Shown here: positions 44,282 through 53,951 of the stretch, in pieces
How the letters are laid out: every line of letters starts with the position of its first letter
Numbering within the stretch: position 1 is the first letter of the stretch
Origin: CAVPGP01 sp963718065
GTDB taxonomy: Bacteria; Actinomycetota; Thermoleophilia; Gaiellales; Gaiellaceae
NCBI GenBank assembly: GCA_963718065.1
Contig: CAVQYE010000020.1
Location: forward strand, 372,001-436,000
Direction: 5' to 3'
Length of the DNA stretch: 64,000 bases
Program-made: the position numbers and the translations under genes
The notes under the pieces: generated by a model
Told to the model about the DNA's origin: nothing
The model's database searches: none
What the model saw: only the letters and a program-made list of their open reading frames with translations

Positions 44282-47200
44282 GTGAGTGCAGAGACCGAGG
44301 TTGTGCTCTTCAATGCGGTACCGCTGGTGGCGCTGACGCTGGTGTACCTCGGCGTCGTCGCCGCGGTGGCTCCGAATCTCTGGCGGCAGCGCGGCCGCAC
44401 GCATCCGCTCGACCTGGCGATCGGCCTGACGTTCCCCGCGATCGCCCTCTCGGCGGCAATCTTCGGGGGAGCTGTCCTCTATGACCGGCAGCCGCTCGCC
44501 GGCCACCTGTGGCTCTCGCTCGTGTCGCTGCTCGTGGTCCTCGCACCCGCGGTGCTGTTCCTGGCCCGCTGGAACGAGCGTGCGCTCGTCCTCACCGGCG
44601 ACGTGCGAGCGCGTGATGCGGTGCAGATCATCTCCGACCGGGACCGCGAGCTCGAGGCGGTGACGGCGCTCTCGAACGAGCTCGCGCACGCCCAGGACGC
44701 GGAAGCCATCGCGCGCATCCTGCTCCCGAAGGTGCAGCCGCTGCTCGGCGTCGAGTTCGCCGCGCTGGCCGAGGTCGACGAGCGCGGGGACGAGGCCCGC
44801 GGCGTGCTCGCGCTGACCACGGGTGAAGACGCCTCGTGGTGGCGCGACGTCCGCGTCGATCTCCACAACGAGCCGTCCGGGATCGCGAGCGCCGTGTCGC
44901 AAGTCGCGCCGGTGACGGTCTACGACGTGTCGAGCTCACGTCTCGTCAGTCCGCGGCTCGCGCAGGCGGTCGGCGCCAAGAGTGGGGCGTGGATACCGCT
45001 CGTCAGCGACAACCGGGTTCTCGGCGTGCTCGTGCTCGCGACGACGGCCGACCGGCGCGTGTGGGAGCCGGACGAGATCACACTTGCCCAGACGATGGCC
45101 GCGGAAGGTGCTCTGGCGCTCGCCCGCATCCGCGCCGGCGCGGCCCTCGCGAGCGCGCTCGAGCGCGAACGCCTCGTCGCCAGCATCTCGCGGCGCGTTC
45201 GGTCGGAGCTGGACGTCGACCCCCTGTTGGCGGTGGCCGCGGAAGAGGTGGGCAAGGCGCTCGGCGTCACGCGCTGCTTCATCCGGCTCGGCGAGCCAGG
45301 CGAGGAGCTGCGCCTCGGAGCGGAATGGCACACCGAGGGAATCGCGCCGGTCGGCAGTCTCGTCGCTCGTCTCCCGGTTTCGAACCTCGCCTCGCGCACG
45401 CGCCGGACGGTCGCAATCGGAGACGTCGCGACCGCGGCCGAGCTCGAGGACGCGACGCTCGGCGATCGCGATGTGCTGCTCGGGCTCAGCGTACGCTCGG
45501 CGCTCGCCGCGCCGATCCTCGTCTTCGACCGGATGATCGGCGTCGTCACCGCGCACCGTCCCGACGTCCACGAGTGGACGCAGACGGAGATCGACCTGAT
45601 CGAGGCGGTGGCCCGCGAGTTCGGCCTCGCGCTGCACACCGCCCGTCTGCTGAGCGAGAACCAGCGCCGGCTCGAGCAGCAGGCGGCGCTCCTCCACGCG
45701 GCTCAGGTCGTGACGAGCGAGCTGGAGCTCGACGCCGTGCTGCAGCGGCTCGTCGAGGAGATGACGAAGCTGCTGCGTGCCGACGCCGCCGACTGCTACC
45801 TCTACGACGAGCGCCGAGGCGTCCTGCGGTGCGCCGCCGTCCACGGTCTCGACCAGGCCGTCGTCGGCTTCGAGTTCGCCGCCGACCAGGGACTCGCCGG
45901 CGTGGCGATGCGCGAGTCGCGGCCCGTCTCCGCCGACGAGTACGACGAGCTGCCGCCGCGCATCCCGAATGACGCGTACGACGGCTTCGTGCGCTCGCTC
46001 GTCGGGCCGATGGTCTGGGGCGGCGAGACGCGTGGCGTGCTCGGCGTGGGCATCCGTGACGAGAGCCGCGGCTTCGACGAGTCGGACGTCGAGCTCCTGG
46101 AGGCGTTCGCGGCCCTCGCGGCGCTCGCGCTCCGAAACGCGGAGAGCTTCGAGCAGCGAACGAGCCAGGCGCGGATCCAGCGGGGCTTCTACCGGATCGC
46201 ATCCGTCCTCGGCGAGCCGATCTCGCTCTCGGCGACGGTCACCGCCGTCGCGCAGGCGGCGGCCGAGGCGCTCGGTGCGAAGGCGGCGGCGCTGCTGACG
46301 CCGTCTCCGCGCGGCTTGACGCTCGCGGGCGCGTACGAGCTTCCGGCCATGCTCGAGGAGGCGCTCCGCGACGGTCTGCCGGAGGGCGCCGAGACGATCG
46401 CGGCGGCTGCCGCCGACCGGCGCGTCCTGTCATCGCGCGAGCTGACAGACGACGACCGCTTCGGTTCCGAATGGCGCGACCTGTTGGCCGGCGCGGGCGT
46501 CTCCGCACTGCTCGCCATCCCGGTCGAGGAGCTTCACCACGAGGACGCCGCCGTCGCGCTCGTGCTGTTCGAAGGACGGCGGACGTTCACCGACGACGAC
46601 CTCGAGCTCGCGCGGCAACTCGCCGGCGCCGCCCGAGGCGCTCTCGAGCGCGGGCGGCTCTTCGAGGCCGAGCGAAGTGCCCGCACGCTCTCGCAGCAGC
46701 TGGCCCGAACGGGCAGCCGGCTCGCGATGGAGCTCGAGCCGTCGGCGGTTCTCGACGAGGTCGTCGAGCAGGCGGCCACCCTGCTCGGCGCGGACGCCGC
46801 GTCGGTGCGCGTCCTCGCGGGCGGCGAGTTGCAGCTGACAGCCGTGAGCGGCGCCGAGATCGGGGAAGGGGTGACGCCTTCCACAGCCTGGCCCGCCGGC
46901 GACGTCGTCCAGTCGCGCGCGCCGGTCGCTATCGCAGACGCGGCAGCCGGTGGCCGGCCGCTCGACAGCGAGCCGGTACTCGCCGCCGGCCACGCTGCCT
47001 ACCTCGGTGTGCCGCTCTTCGGGTCCGAAGGCGCGCCCCATGGCGTGCTCGCGGTCTACGCCGAGCGCCCGCGCGCCTGGCTGACCGACGAGATCGAGGC
47101 GCTTGCGGCGCTCGCCGCCAATGCCTCCGCTGCGCTGTCGAACGCCGAGCTCTACCAGCGGGTCGCAGTCGAGCGCGAGCGGAGCGTCGCCATCCTCGCG

Positions 47201-48194
47201 AACATCGCCGACGGGATCGTCGCCGTCGACCGCGACGGCAACGTCGTCCTCTGGAACGCGGCGGCCGCGCAGATCACCGGCATCCCGGGAGAGGAGGCGA
47301 TCGGCCGCCCGCCTTCGCAGGTTCTGCAGCGCAGCCTCGAGTCGGATCTGCCGGTGCCGCCGCCGAACCGCCTGGTGACGATCACCCGCGGCAGCGACGA
47401 GATCTCGCTCTCGCTCTCCGAAGCGGTGATGCGCGACCCGGCCGGGCTCGTTGCGGGGCGCATCTTCGCGTTCCGCGACATCTCCGGCGAGCGCGTCGTC
47501 GATCAGATGAAGTCCGATTTCGTGTCGGCCGTGTCGCACGACCTCCGGCGCCCGCTGACCTCCATCTACGGCTTCGCGGAGACGCTGCTCCGGCAGGACG
47601 TCCAGTTCGGCGAGAGCGAGCGGCGGACGTTTCTCGGCTACATCGCGTCGGAGTCGGAGCGGCTGACCCGCATCGTCGACACGCTGCTGAACGTCGCCCG
47701 CGTCGACACCGACGACCTCCAGGTGCAGCTCGCGCGCATCGACGTCGCGCGCGTCGTCTCGGAAGTGGTCGAGTCGGTCGAGTCGACGGAACGGGGGCGG
47801 AAACGGCCACCATTTCGTGGTCGAGCTGGAGGACTCACGACCGATCGAGGCGGCCGCCGATCGCGAGAAGCTGCGCCAGATCCTCGATCAGCTGCTCGAG
47901 AACGCCGTCAAGTTCTCGCCGAGCGGCGGCACGGTGACGGTCGCGGCGAGGCGCCGCGACGACGCCGTCGAGGTGAGCGTCTCGGACCAGGGGATCGGCA
48001 TGTCGGCCGCCCAGCGGGCGCGTGCGTTCACGAAGTTCTTCCGCGCCGATCCGGACGGGCCGGAGGGAACAGGGCTCGGCCTCTTCATCGCGCACGGGCT
48101 CGTCAATGCCATGGGAGGCAGGATCTGGGTCGACTCCGCCGAGGGCGAAGGCTCGAGCTTCACATTCGAATTGCCGCTCGCGGTCGGCGACTGA
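44282..48194 (+). CDS. Large multi-GAF, PAS sensor histidine kinase, one frameshift
   Basis: About 1,304 residues after repair. Three N-terminal membrane helices (VPLVALTLVYLGVVAA; TFPAIALSAAIFGGAVL; LSLVSLLVVLAPAVLFL), then four or five tandem GAF domains (about residues 130-960), a PAS domain (ILANIADGIVAVDRDGNVVL), HisKA with His1086 in VSAVSHDLRRPLTSIYGF and a HATPase domain (QILDQLLENAVKFSPSGG; GIGMSAAQRA; GLGLFIAHGLV). Near 47795 one extra base breaks the frame; the intact ending lies in the other frame to TGA at 48194. The +1-type shift differs from the deletion type seen elsewhere. Signals through the response regulator downstream. Confidence 0.87.
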
Positions 48195-48258
48195 GGGTTC
48201 GAGAAGCGTGAAAGGTGAAACACCAAAATCGGTTGAACAACCCGAGCGACCCTCCGTC

Positions 48259-48696
48259 ATGACCAAGGTTCTCGTAATCGACGACGAAGCGCCGATCCGC
48301 TTGCTCTGCCGAGTGAATCTCGAGGCAGAGGGGATGAGCGTGCTCGAGGCTGCCGACGGGCCGGCGGGCCTGGACGCCGCGCGTACGGAGTCACCGGACG
48401 TGATCCTGCTCGACGTGATGATGCCCGGCCTCGACGGCTGGCGGGTCGCGGAGGAGCTCCTCGACGACGAGCGCACGGCCACGATCCCGATCGTCTTCCT
48501 GACTGCGCGCGCCGAGCTGCGCGATCGCGCCCGCGGCCTCGACCTCGGCGGCGTCGACTACGTGACGAAGCCCTTCAACCCGATCGAGCTGGCGCCGCTC
48601 GTCCGCGACCTGATCCACAGGGTCGAAAAGGGCGAGCGCGAAGAGCTGCGGCGCGAGAAGCTCGGCGAGCTGCGCGCGATGCTCGAGCGCGGGTAG
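48259..48696 (+). CDS. Response regulator, single receiver domain
   Basis: 145 residues. Receiver domain: TKVLVIDDEAPIRLL (acidic pair), phosphoacceptor Asp52 in SPDVILLDVMMPGLDGW, TARAELRDRA and YVTKPFNPIEL (conserved Lys). A short helical, charged C-terminal tail (EREELRREKLGEL) but no DNA-binding domain. Likely output partner or phosphorelay intermediate for the kinase just upstream; they are 64 bases apart on the same strand. GTG 48208 is in frame and would add 17 residues. Confidence 0.88.
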   Translation: MTKVLVIDDEAPIRLLCRVNLEAEGMSVLEAADGPAGLDAARTESPDVILLDVMMPGLDGWRVAEELLDDERTATIPIVFLTARAELRDRARGLDLGGVDYVTKPFNPIELAPLVRDLIHRVEKGEREELRREKLGELRAMLERG

Positions 48697-48716
48697 CGCC
48701 CGGACGGGGGCCGTCT

Positions 48717-49209
48717 CTACGAGCCGGCGAAGTCGGCGGTGACGATGAGCGCGCGGCCGTGGCCGAGGAAGGTTCCGCGCAGCGCGCCGACGCCGACGTA
48801 ACGGAAGCCGGGGCGGAGCAGATTTTCGCGGTGGCCCGGGCTCGCGAAGCCAACTCGCGACGATGGCGCGGGCGGTGCCGCGGCGGCCGACTCCCCAGGC
48901 GAGGTTCTCGCCGAGGATCGAGCCGGGCACCGGATAGGCCGCCATGCGCGCTCCGAAATCGCCGTGCGTGAAGACGTTGTTCTGGAGCAACGTCTGGGTG
49001 TACGCGTGCGCGGCGTGCGCGAGCGCCGTGTTCGGGCTCAGCGGTGCGAGTCCGTGCTGGACGCGAACGCGGTTCATCTCGTGCAGGAGCGCCGACTCGC
49101 TCTTGGTCGCCGCGGTGGCGGCGGGAGCGATCAACAACGCGCAAGCGAGCGCTGCCGGGACGAGCCTTTGCAGGCGCGGCGACACGGCGTTGAAAATCGC
49201 ATTCCTCAC
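48717..49209 (-). CDS. Secreted SCP/CAP-domain protein, one frameshift
   Basis: GTG 49209 (or 49212) starts a signal peptide (LVPAALACALLIAPAATAA), then ALLHEMNRVRVQHGLAPLSP and HAAHAYTQTLLQNNVFTHGD with the CAP motif residues (His, Glu) and GENLAWGVGRRGTARAIVASWL. One indel near 48855 shifts to SPGHRENLLRPGFRYVGVGA and DFAGS with TAG (48717-48719). Repaired length about 163 residues. Bacterial CAP (YkwD-like) proteins are extracellular; enzymatic function uncertain. Divergent from nothing; convergent with the response regulator. Confidence 0.8.
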
Positions 49210-49273
49210 CACCGCTAGCCTCCCCCATTCGAGGGGTTGAAGCAAGAACCTGCCGCAAAAGAGCGCATTCGCA

Positions 49274-50218
49274 CTAACGCGCAGTCTGGGCGAGAAGGAT
49301 CGCCGCGAGCACGATTGCGGCGCCCACGAGCTGCCCGGTTGCGAGCGATTCTCCAAGCCACAGCCAGGCAACGACCGTGGCCACGACGGGCTCGAGCATG
49401 GCCACGATCCCGACGCGGGTCGCCGGGATGTGCCGCAGAGCGGAGACGAGCAAGGCGAAGGGCACGATCGTCCCCAGCAGCACCATCCAGGTCATCAGCG
49501 TCCACACCGGCAGGTGCTGCCCTTCGAGGTTGCCGAGCAGCGAGACGCTGTCGCCGACGCGCCCGAAGGGGAACGACCACCACGGAGCGAGGATCGCCCA
49601 GAAGATCGCGGCGAAGAAGAATCCCCAGCAGATGAGCGAGATTGGATCGCGGCGGCCGACAGCGTGCTCCGCCTGCAGGATGTACAGCGCATATGCGCCG
49701 GCGGCGAGCAGTGACGCGACGACGCCGAACGTGTCGAGCGAGAGGCCGTTCCAGAGGTCGACCATCAGCGAGAGGCCCGTCAGGGCGAGGATGAGGGCGG
49801 CCCAGATCCTGCGGCGCACCTGCTCGTGGTAGACGTAGCGCGCCCAGAGTGCGACGAGCAACGGGGCGAGGTACTGGATCAGCAGCGCGACGCCGATGTC
49901 GAGACGGTGGATCGCGAGGAAGTAGAACCACTGCACGAATGCCAGGCCGCAGACGCCGAAGAAGATGAGGAACGGCAGCTCTTTGCGCGTCACGCGCAGC
50001 CGCTGGGGGGCAGTGAGTGCGAGTAGCACCGCGAGGCCGACGAATGCGCCGGTCGAGCGCACGGCGGAGAGCTGCCCCGACGAGATGCCGTGCGCGAGTA
50101 TCACCTTCGAGACGACACCGTTGACCGCCCAGAGCGCCGCCGCGGCGGCCGCCATCGCGTAGCCGAGCCGTGGACGCCGGAGACGTGCCGGCTCGACGGG
50201 GAATGGGGCTTCCGACAC
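49274..50218 (-). CDS. EamA/DMT-superfamily transporter
   Basis: About 314 residues from GTG 50218 with ten hydrophobic helices in two EamA repeats (AMAAAAAALWAVNGVVSKVI; VGLAVLLALTAPQ; FLIFFGVCGLAFVQWFYF; IWAALILALTGLSLMV; PISLICWGFFFAAIFWA; TWMVLLGTIVPFALLVSAL; IVAMLEPVVATVVAWLWLGE). The second-repeat motif MLEPVVATVVAWLWLGE is characteristic. The in-frame ATG at 50296 falls in the repeat cluster and is not used. Exports metabolites such as amino acids; substrate unknown. Confidence 0.85.
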   Translation of the reverse strand: MSEAPFPVEPARLRRPRLGYAMAAAAAALWAVNGVVSKVILAHGISSGQLSAVRSTGAFVGLAVLLALTAPQRLRVTRKELPFLIFFGVCGLAFVQWFYFLAIHRLDIGVALLIQYLAPLLVALWARYVYHEQVRRRIWAALILALTGLSLMVDLWNGLSLDTFGVVASLLAAGAYALYILQAEHAVGRRDPISLICWGFFFAAIFWAILAPWWSFPFGRVGDSVSLLGNLEGQHLPVWTLMTWMVLLGTIVPFALLVSALRHIPATRVGIVAMLEPVVATVVAWLWLGESLATGQLVGAAIVLAAILLAQTAR

Positions 50219-50271
50219 GGCTGCCGAGGCTACCCGCGGTCGCGGGGCGGACGCGCTCGGAACGGCGCCGA

Positions 50272-50391
50272 ACGGTGCCAGACCCTGTAAAGACACGGTG
50301 CCAGAGCACGTAACGCCGAACGGTGTCAGACGTTGTTAAGGCAACGGTGCCAGACCATGTGAGGCCCGGCGGTGCCAGACTCAGTCCGAGT
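50272..50391. repeat. REP-like repeat cluster 3 (five units)
   Basis: Units begin at 50273, 50296, 50321, 50345 and 50370 (spacing 23-25). All share CGGTG(C/T)CAGA; tails are GTAAAG, CGTAAC, GTTAAG, GTGAGG and a divergent last copy. It lies between the DMT transporter start and the tRNA-Pro gene. Confidence 0.83.
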
Positions 50392-50439
50392 GGGCGCCTG
50401 GCCAGGAGCCCGGCGGGGCGCCGTCTAGACTTCTCTGCG

Positions 50440-50514
50440 CGGGACGTAGCGCAGCCTGGTTAGCGCGCCTGCTTTGGGAGCAGGAGGCCGACGGTTCGAA
50501 TCCGTCCGTCCCGA
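50440..50514 (+). tRNA. tRNA-Pro (anticodon TGG)
   Basis: Acceptor CGGGACG pairs with CGTCCCG (50507-50513) with discriminator A. Anticodon arm is CTGCTTTGGGAGCAG with TGG in the loop, T arm GACGGTTCGAATCCGTC. All arms close. CCA is not encoded. Confidence 0.93.
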
Positions 50515-50604
50515 CTGGCTCTGGCGCGGCGCCTCGCGCTGGCACAGCCTCGCGCTGGCGCGTCGCAGGCACCATCGCCGACCAGAAGCACGGGAAGCGC
50601 CGTT

Positions 50605-51693
50605 TCAGCGAGCGAAAGCCCGGCGCCGCTGCGAGCGGGCCACGACCGCGACGCACGCGCGCCACACGATCGCGACGGCGATGATCACAGCGCCGGAGAA
50701 GACTCCGAGCGCGGCGACCGAGACCGAGACGGCGAGCGCCTCGGAGGCTCCGACACCGGACGAGATGAGCGCTGCGGCCCCGGCGCCCACCTGCGCAGCG
50801 GCACCTGCAGGGCCGATCGGCAGCGCGGCAGCGGCGGCGCCGGCGCAGAGGAAGAGCAGGGCGAGCGGCAGCGAGAAGTCGACCCCGAGCGTGCCGAGAA
50901 GCAGGAAGACCGCCACCGCGCGGACGAGCCAGCAGGCGGAGACGAGCCCCCAGGCCTCGATCGCTCCCCGCAAGGACGTCGTACGCGGGCTCAGCCAGCG
51001 GCCGAGCCGAAAGCGCAGCGCTCGCTCGCTCGCGGCCAGCCGCGGCAGCGCGACGATCACCGACGCGGCGGCGAGTCCACCGACGGTCACCAGGGTGAGC
51101 CCGAGCCGGATCCAGATTCCCACGCCCGGCACGACCACGCCGACGAGGGCCAGCGGCGCCAGGGCAGCGGCGTCGATCAGTCCGAGCATGACGAGCGAGA
51201 GGGCGATTGCATGCACGCGGGCGGGACAGCCCGGGTAGCGGCGCACGACTGCGATCCGCGCCGCGTCGTCGAAGCGGCCGGGGAGGATGACGCCGATCAG
51301 AGCAGCGCCGCCGTTGCCGGCTGCGAGCGCGAGGGCCGCCGGCCGCTCGTCCGGGCGGAACAGCCGCGCCCAGCCGAACGCCTTCAGCGCCTGGGCGACG
51401 AGCAGCAGCGCCCCGGCCGCCGCGAGCACTCCGGGGTTGCCCTTCGAGAGCGGCCAACCGCTAGAGGCGAAGTGACGAGCGCCCAGCAACGCGAGCGCGA
51501 TCGCGACGACGCCGTACCCGACCGCGAGGCCCCAGCGCCCAGAGCGCGACTGGCGCAGGCGTGCGAGTGCGCCGACCAGCATGCGATACCGGCCCTCGAG
51601 AACGACCGGCGCGACGGTGGCGGCGATCGCAGCAAGCGGGTCGTGACCGGCGTGAGGTTCAGTCGGACGCACGGGAGTCTGAACCTGGGTCAT
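50605..51693 (-). CDS. LPG-synthase-like (UPF0104) membrane protein
   Basis: About 362 residues from ATG 51693, which has AGAGAGG eight bases before it. Eight or so hydrophobic helices (WGLAVGYGVVAIALALLG; GVLAAAGALLLVAQAL; VHAIALSLVMLGLIDAAAL; LVTVGGLAAASVIVAL; LALLFLCAGAAAAALPIG; VAALGVFSGAVIIAVAIVW). The layout and GGAALIGVILPGRFDDAARI-like loop (conserved Arg) are those of the lysylphosphatidylglycerol synthase transmembrane domain family. No catalytic aminoacyl-tRNA domain, so role is likely lipid flipping or unknown. Confidence 0.7.
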   Translation of the reverse strand: MTQVQTPVRPTEPHAGHDPLAAIAATVAPVVLEGRYRMLVGALARLRQSRSGRWGLAVGYGVVAIALALLGARHFASSGWPLSKGNPGVLAAAGALLLVAQALKAFGWARLFRPDERPAALALAAGNGGAALIGVILPGRFDDAARIAVVRRYPGCPARVHAIALSLVMLGLIDAAALAPLALVGVVVPGVGIWIRLGLTLVTVGGLAAASVIVALPRLAASERALRFRLGRWLSPRTTSLRGAIEAWGLVSACWLVRAVAVFLLLGTLGVDFSLPLALLFLCAGAAAAALPIGPAGAAAQVGAGAAALISSGVGASEALAVSVSVAALGVFSGAVIIAVAIVWRACVAVVARSQRRRAFAR

Positions 51694-51739
51694 ACCCTCT
51701 CTTCGGAAGCCGGGCGGAGAATGATAAGGACGGATAGAA

Positions 51740-51765
51740 GGAGGGCCCGGCAAGCCGGGCCCTCC
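51740..51765. terminator. Perfect GC hairpin between two minus-strand genes
   Basis: GGAGGGCCCGGC (51740-51751), loop AA, GCCGGGCCCTCC (51754-51765): a perfect 12-bp stem that lies downstream of the monooxygenase-like gene (stop 51793) and upstream of the LPG-like gene. A likely terminator of the former, with no T-run. Confidence 0.65.
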
Positions 51766-51792
51766 TGACCCCGTCCAATGCGTCAGATCGAG

Positions 51793-52104
51793 CTAGGCGA
51801 CCGGGACGATGCTGCTGTGAGCGACGACCTTGCCGGTCGTGATCTTGGGCTCGTTCGGCAGTAGGGCGCTCAAGTTCTCGTCGCGGACCCAGCCGGCGGC
51901 GACCTTCGAGGACTCTTCGACCTGCTCGGAGGTCTCGAAGAGACCGAGCGAGCTCAGGATGCCGTTGCCGGCCTCGATCAGGTAGTAGCCCTTGAAGCCG
52001 GGCAGCTTCGTCAGCTGCGGGACGAGGGTCTCGTTGACCTTGTCGGTCAGCTCGGCGGTGCGAGCCTGGTCCACGCTGTCGTAACGGCGAATGATCGCAT
52101 GCAT
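51793..52104 (-). CDS. Dimeric alpha/beta-barrel (antibiotic monooxygenase-like) small protein
   Basis: 103 residues. MHAIIRRYDSVDQARTAELTD, LTKLPGFKGYYLIEAGNGILS and SSLGLFETSEQVEESSKVAAGW match the ferredoxin-like fold of ABM-type or EthD-like small proteins, which are haem- or quinone-related oxygenases or simply binding proteins. TAAGAGGAGCAGCAC before ATG 52104 gives a good ribosome site. No partner gene adjacent identifies the substrate. The 189 bases upstream (52105-52293) hold its promoter region; nothing else recognised. Confidence 0.65.
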   Translation of the reverse strand: MHAIIRRYDSVDQARTAELTDKVNETLVPQLTKLPGFKGYYLIEAGNGILSSLGLFETSEQVEESSKVAAGWVRDENLSALLPNEPKITTGKVVAHSSIVPVA

Positions 52105-52293
52105 GTGCTGCTCCTCTTACTCATCTCACGGGGCAGAAAGCTCGATTGAGCTCCCTGCTGCGTTCACGGCCAGGTGTGACAGTCGGGAAGGACGAGCCTC
52201 CGCGGCTTCAACGCTAGAGCCAAGAACGCGCTTCCTTGAACATAGCCGAGATCCGGCGAAACGGTATTCGCGCCGCCTGTGCGGGGCGGAGGG

Positions 52294-53514
52294 CTAGCCG
52301 AGCAGCCACTCGTCGTTCCGCAGGAGCGGCACGACGTCGCCGTCGGCGGTGACAGCGTCGACCTCGACGTCTGGCCCGCCGATCATGAAGTCGGTGTGGA
52401 TCGACGAATGGTTGAGCCCGCGTTCGGCCCGCTCCGCCGGCGTGAGGTCCTCCGAGCCGGGAAGCGACTGTGTGATCGCCGCGCCGAGCGCGATGTGGCA
52501 CGTCGCGTTCTCGTCGAAGAGCGTGTCGTAGAAGGTGATGCCCGTCCGCCCGACCCGGGACTCGCCGTCGACGAGCGCGACCTCGCCGAGCCGGACGCCG
52601 CCCTCGTCGGCGGCAACGTGCGCGCGCATGACCTCGGCGCCCGCGGAGGCGTCGATCTCGACCGCCTCACCGTTCTCGAAGCGGACCTCGAGATCGCGCA
52701 CGACTGTGCCGCCGAGCACGAGCGGCCGCGTCGACCGCACCGTCCCCTGTGTCCGGCGCGCGTCGGGGGCGCCGTAGACCTCCTCGGTCGGCATGTTGGC
52801 GACGAACTCGATCCCGTCGACCGTGTGGTCGAGCGCGGCGAGGAAGTTGCCTTCCGGGTGCAGGCCGACCGTCAGGTCGGTGCCCGGGCCGCGGAACCGG
52901 AGCGAGTCGAAGCGCCGGCGATTCAGATCTCCCGCCCGCGCAGAGAGACGAGCCGTGTGCGTCCGCCACGCTGCGACGGGGTCCGCCTCGTCGAGCCGCA
53001 CCGATGTCCCGAGCGCTTCCCAGAGCCGCTCGACGTCGGGCTCGCCGAAGATCGTCTCGGCCCACCCGGCGTTCGGAAACGCGACGACCGTCCAGTTGAT
53101 CTGGTTGTGGTCGGTCGCGCGCAGCATCGCCTCGGCCACGTCCTTCTGCCGCGCCATGCCGACGCGGCGACCGTCAAGGTCGGCGAACAACTCCGGCTCC
53201 GCGGTGCCGGTGATTGCGACATACGCGGCGTGACCTTCCCCGTGTGCCGTCGCACGCTCGACCGCCCAGCGCGGCGAGAAGCCGAGCGACTCCTCGGGGG
53301 CGCTCTCGATCTGGGCGCGACGGACGTGCGGGTCGCTGTAGTGGACGTCGACGAACTTCGCGCCCGCGGCGTACGCCTCGTGCGCCACCGCCCGCACGAG
53401 CGGCGCATGCTCGAGGCTGGCGCCGACGCCGAGAATCTGGCCGGGCTGCAGATTGCAGCCCACCTGAACGGCGAGGCGGGCGTACGCCTGGAGGCGGTCG
53501 TCTGCGGCGGGCAT
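52294..53514 (-). CDS. M29-family aminopeptidase
   Basis: 406 residues. The family-typical layout is present: DRLQAYARLAVQVGCNLQPGQ, DVHYSDPHVRRAQIESAPEESL, RTGITFYDTLFDENATCHIALG, LNHSSIHTDFMIGGPDVEVDAV and RNDEWLLG near the C-terminus. In M29 peptidases the conserved Glu, His, Tyr, His and Asp of these blocks bind two metal ions. Likely a cytosolic leucine-type aminopeptidase. ATG 53514 has a -10-like TATCGT (minus strand, 53528-53523) 8 bases upstream, so a leaderless start. Confidence 0.9.
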   Translation of the reverse strand: MPAADDRLQAYARLAVQVGCNLQPGQILGVGASLEHAPLVRAVAHEAYAAGAKFVDVHYSDPHVRRAQIESAPEESLGFSPRWAVERATAHGEGHAAYVAITGTAEPELFADLDGRRVGMARQKDVAEAMLRATDHNQINWTVVAFPNAGWAETIFGEPDVERLWEALGTSVRLDEADPVAAWRTHTARLSARAGDLNRRRFDSLRFRGPGTDLTVGLHPEGNFLAALDHTVDGIEFVANMPTEEVYGAPDARRTQGTVRSTRPLVLGGTVVRDLEVRFENGEAVEIDASAGAEVMRAHVAADEGGVRLGEVALVDGESRVGRTGITFYDTLFDENATCHIALGAAITQSLPGSEDLTPAERAERGLNHSSIHTDFMIGGPDVEVDAVTADGDVVPLLRNDEWLLG

Positions 53515-53522
53515 GAGGCGGA

Positions 53523-53528
53523 ACGATA
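53523..53528 (-). promoter_or_regulatory. -10 element TATCGT before the aminopeptidase gene
   Basis: On the minus strand TATCGT ends 8 bases before the ATG at 53514. It is one of a pair of divergent promoter elements; TACACT (53553-53558) on the plus strand serves the lipoprotein gene. Confidence 0.4.
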
Positions 53529-53552
53529 CTCACCTCCGCCGTAAAGAGCGCC

Positions 53553-53558
53553 TACACT
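53553..53558 (+). promoter_or_regulatory. -10 element TACACT before the lipoprotein gene
   Basis: TACACT ends 12 bases before the ATG at 53571, giving a very short leader of about 5-6 bases. Confidence 0.4.
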
Positions 53559-53570
53559 GACGCGTTCCCG

Positions 53571-53951
53571 ATGCGTCGCCTCATCGTCCTCATACCCCTG
53601 CTCGCGCTTGCGCTCGCCGCTTGCGGCCCTGCGAAGGAGCCGACGTACAGCGTCGCGAAGACGAAGCAGTGCCTCAGCGACAAGGGCGCGAAGATCGGCG
53701 GCAAGCTCGACTTCGTCGCCTCGACGGCGACCGGCGGCGCCTTCCACGTCACGCTCCCGGCCAACGAGCTGACGATCGCCTTCGGCAACAACACGAACGA
53801 CGGTCAGCAGATCGAGAAGGCGTATGTCCGGTTCCACGCGGCGAACGTCGGCATCGAGGACATCCTCAAGCGGGAGTCCAACGCCGTGATGCTCTGGCGG
53901 CAGCATCCCGAGCAGACCGACCTCGAGACCGTCGAGAGCTGCCTGAGCTAG
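53571..53951 (+). CDS. Putative lipoprotein
   Basis: 126 residues with a type II signal peptide RRLIVLIPLLALALAACGPAK: the lipobox LAAC places the anchor Cys at about residue 18. The mature part is charged with a TATGGAFHVTLPANELTIAFG stretch and two further Cys near KQCLSDKG and ESCLS that could form a disulfide. No family recognised. Convergent overlap (4 bp) with the CtaG gene. Confidence 0.7.
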   Translation: MRRLIVLIPLLALALAACGPAKEPTYSVAKTKQCLSDKGAKIGGKLDFVASTATGGAFHVTLPANELTIAFGNNTNDGQQIEKAYVRFHAANVGIEDILKRESNAVMLWRQHPEQTDLETVESCLS

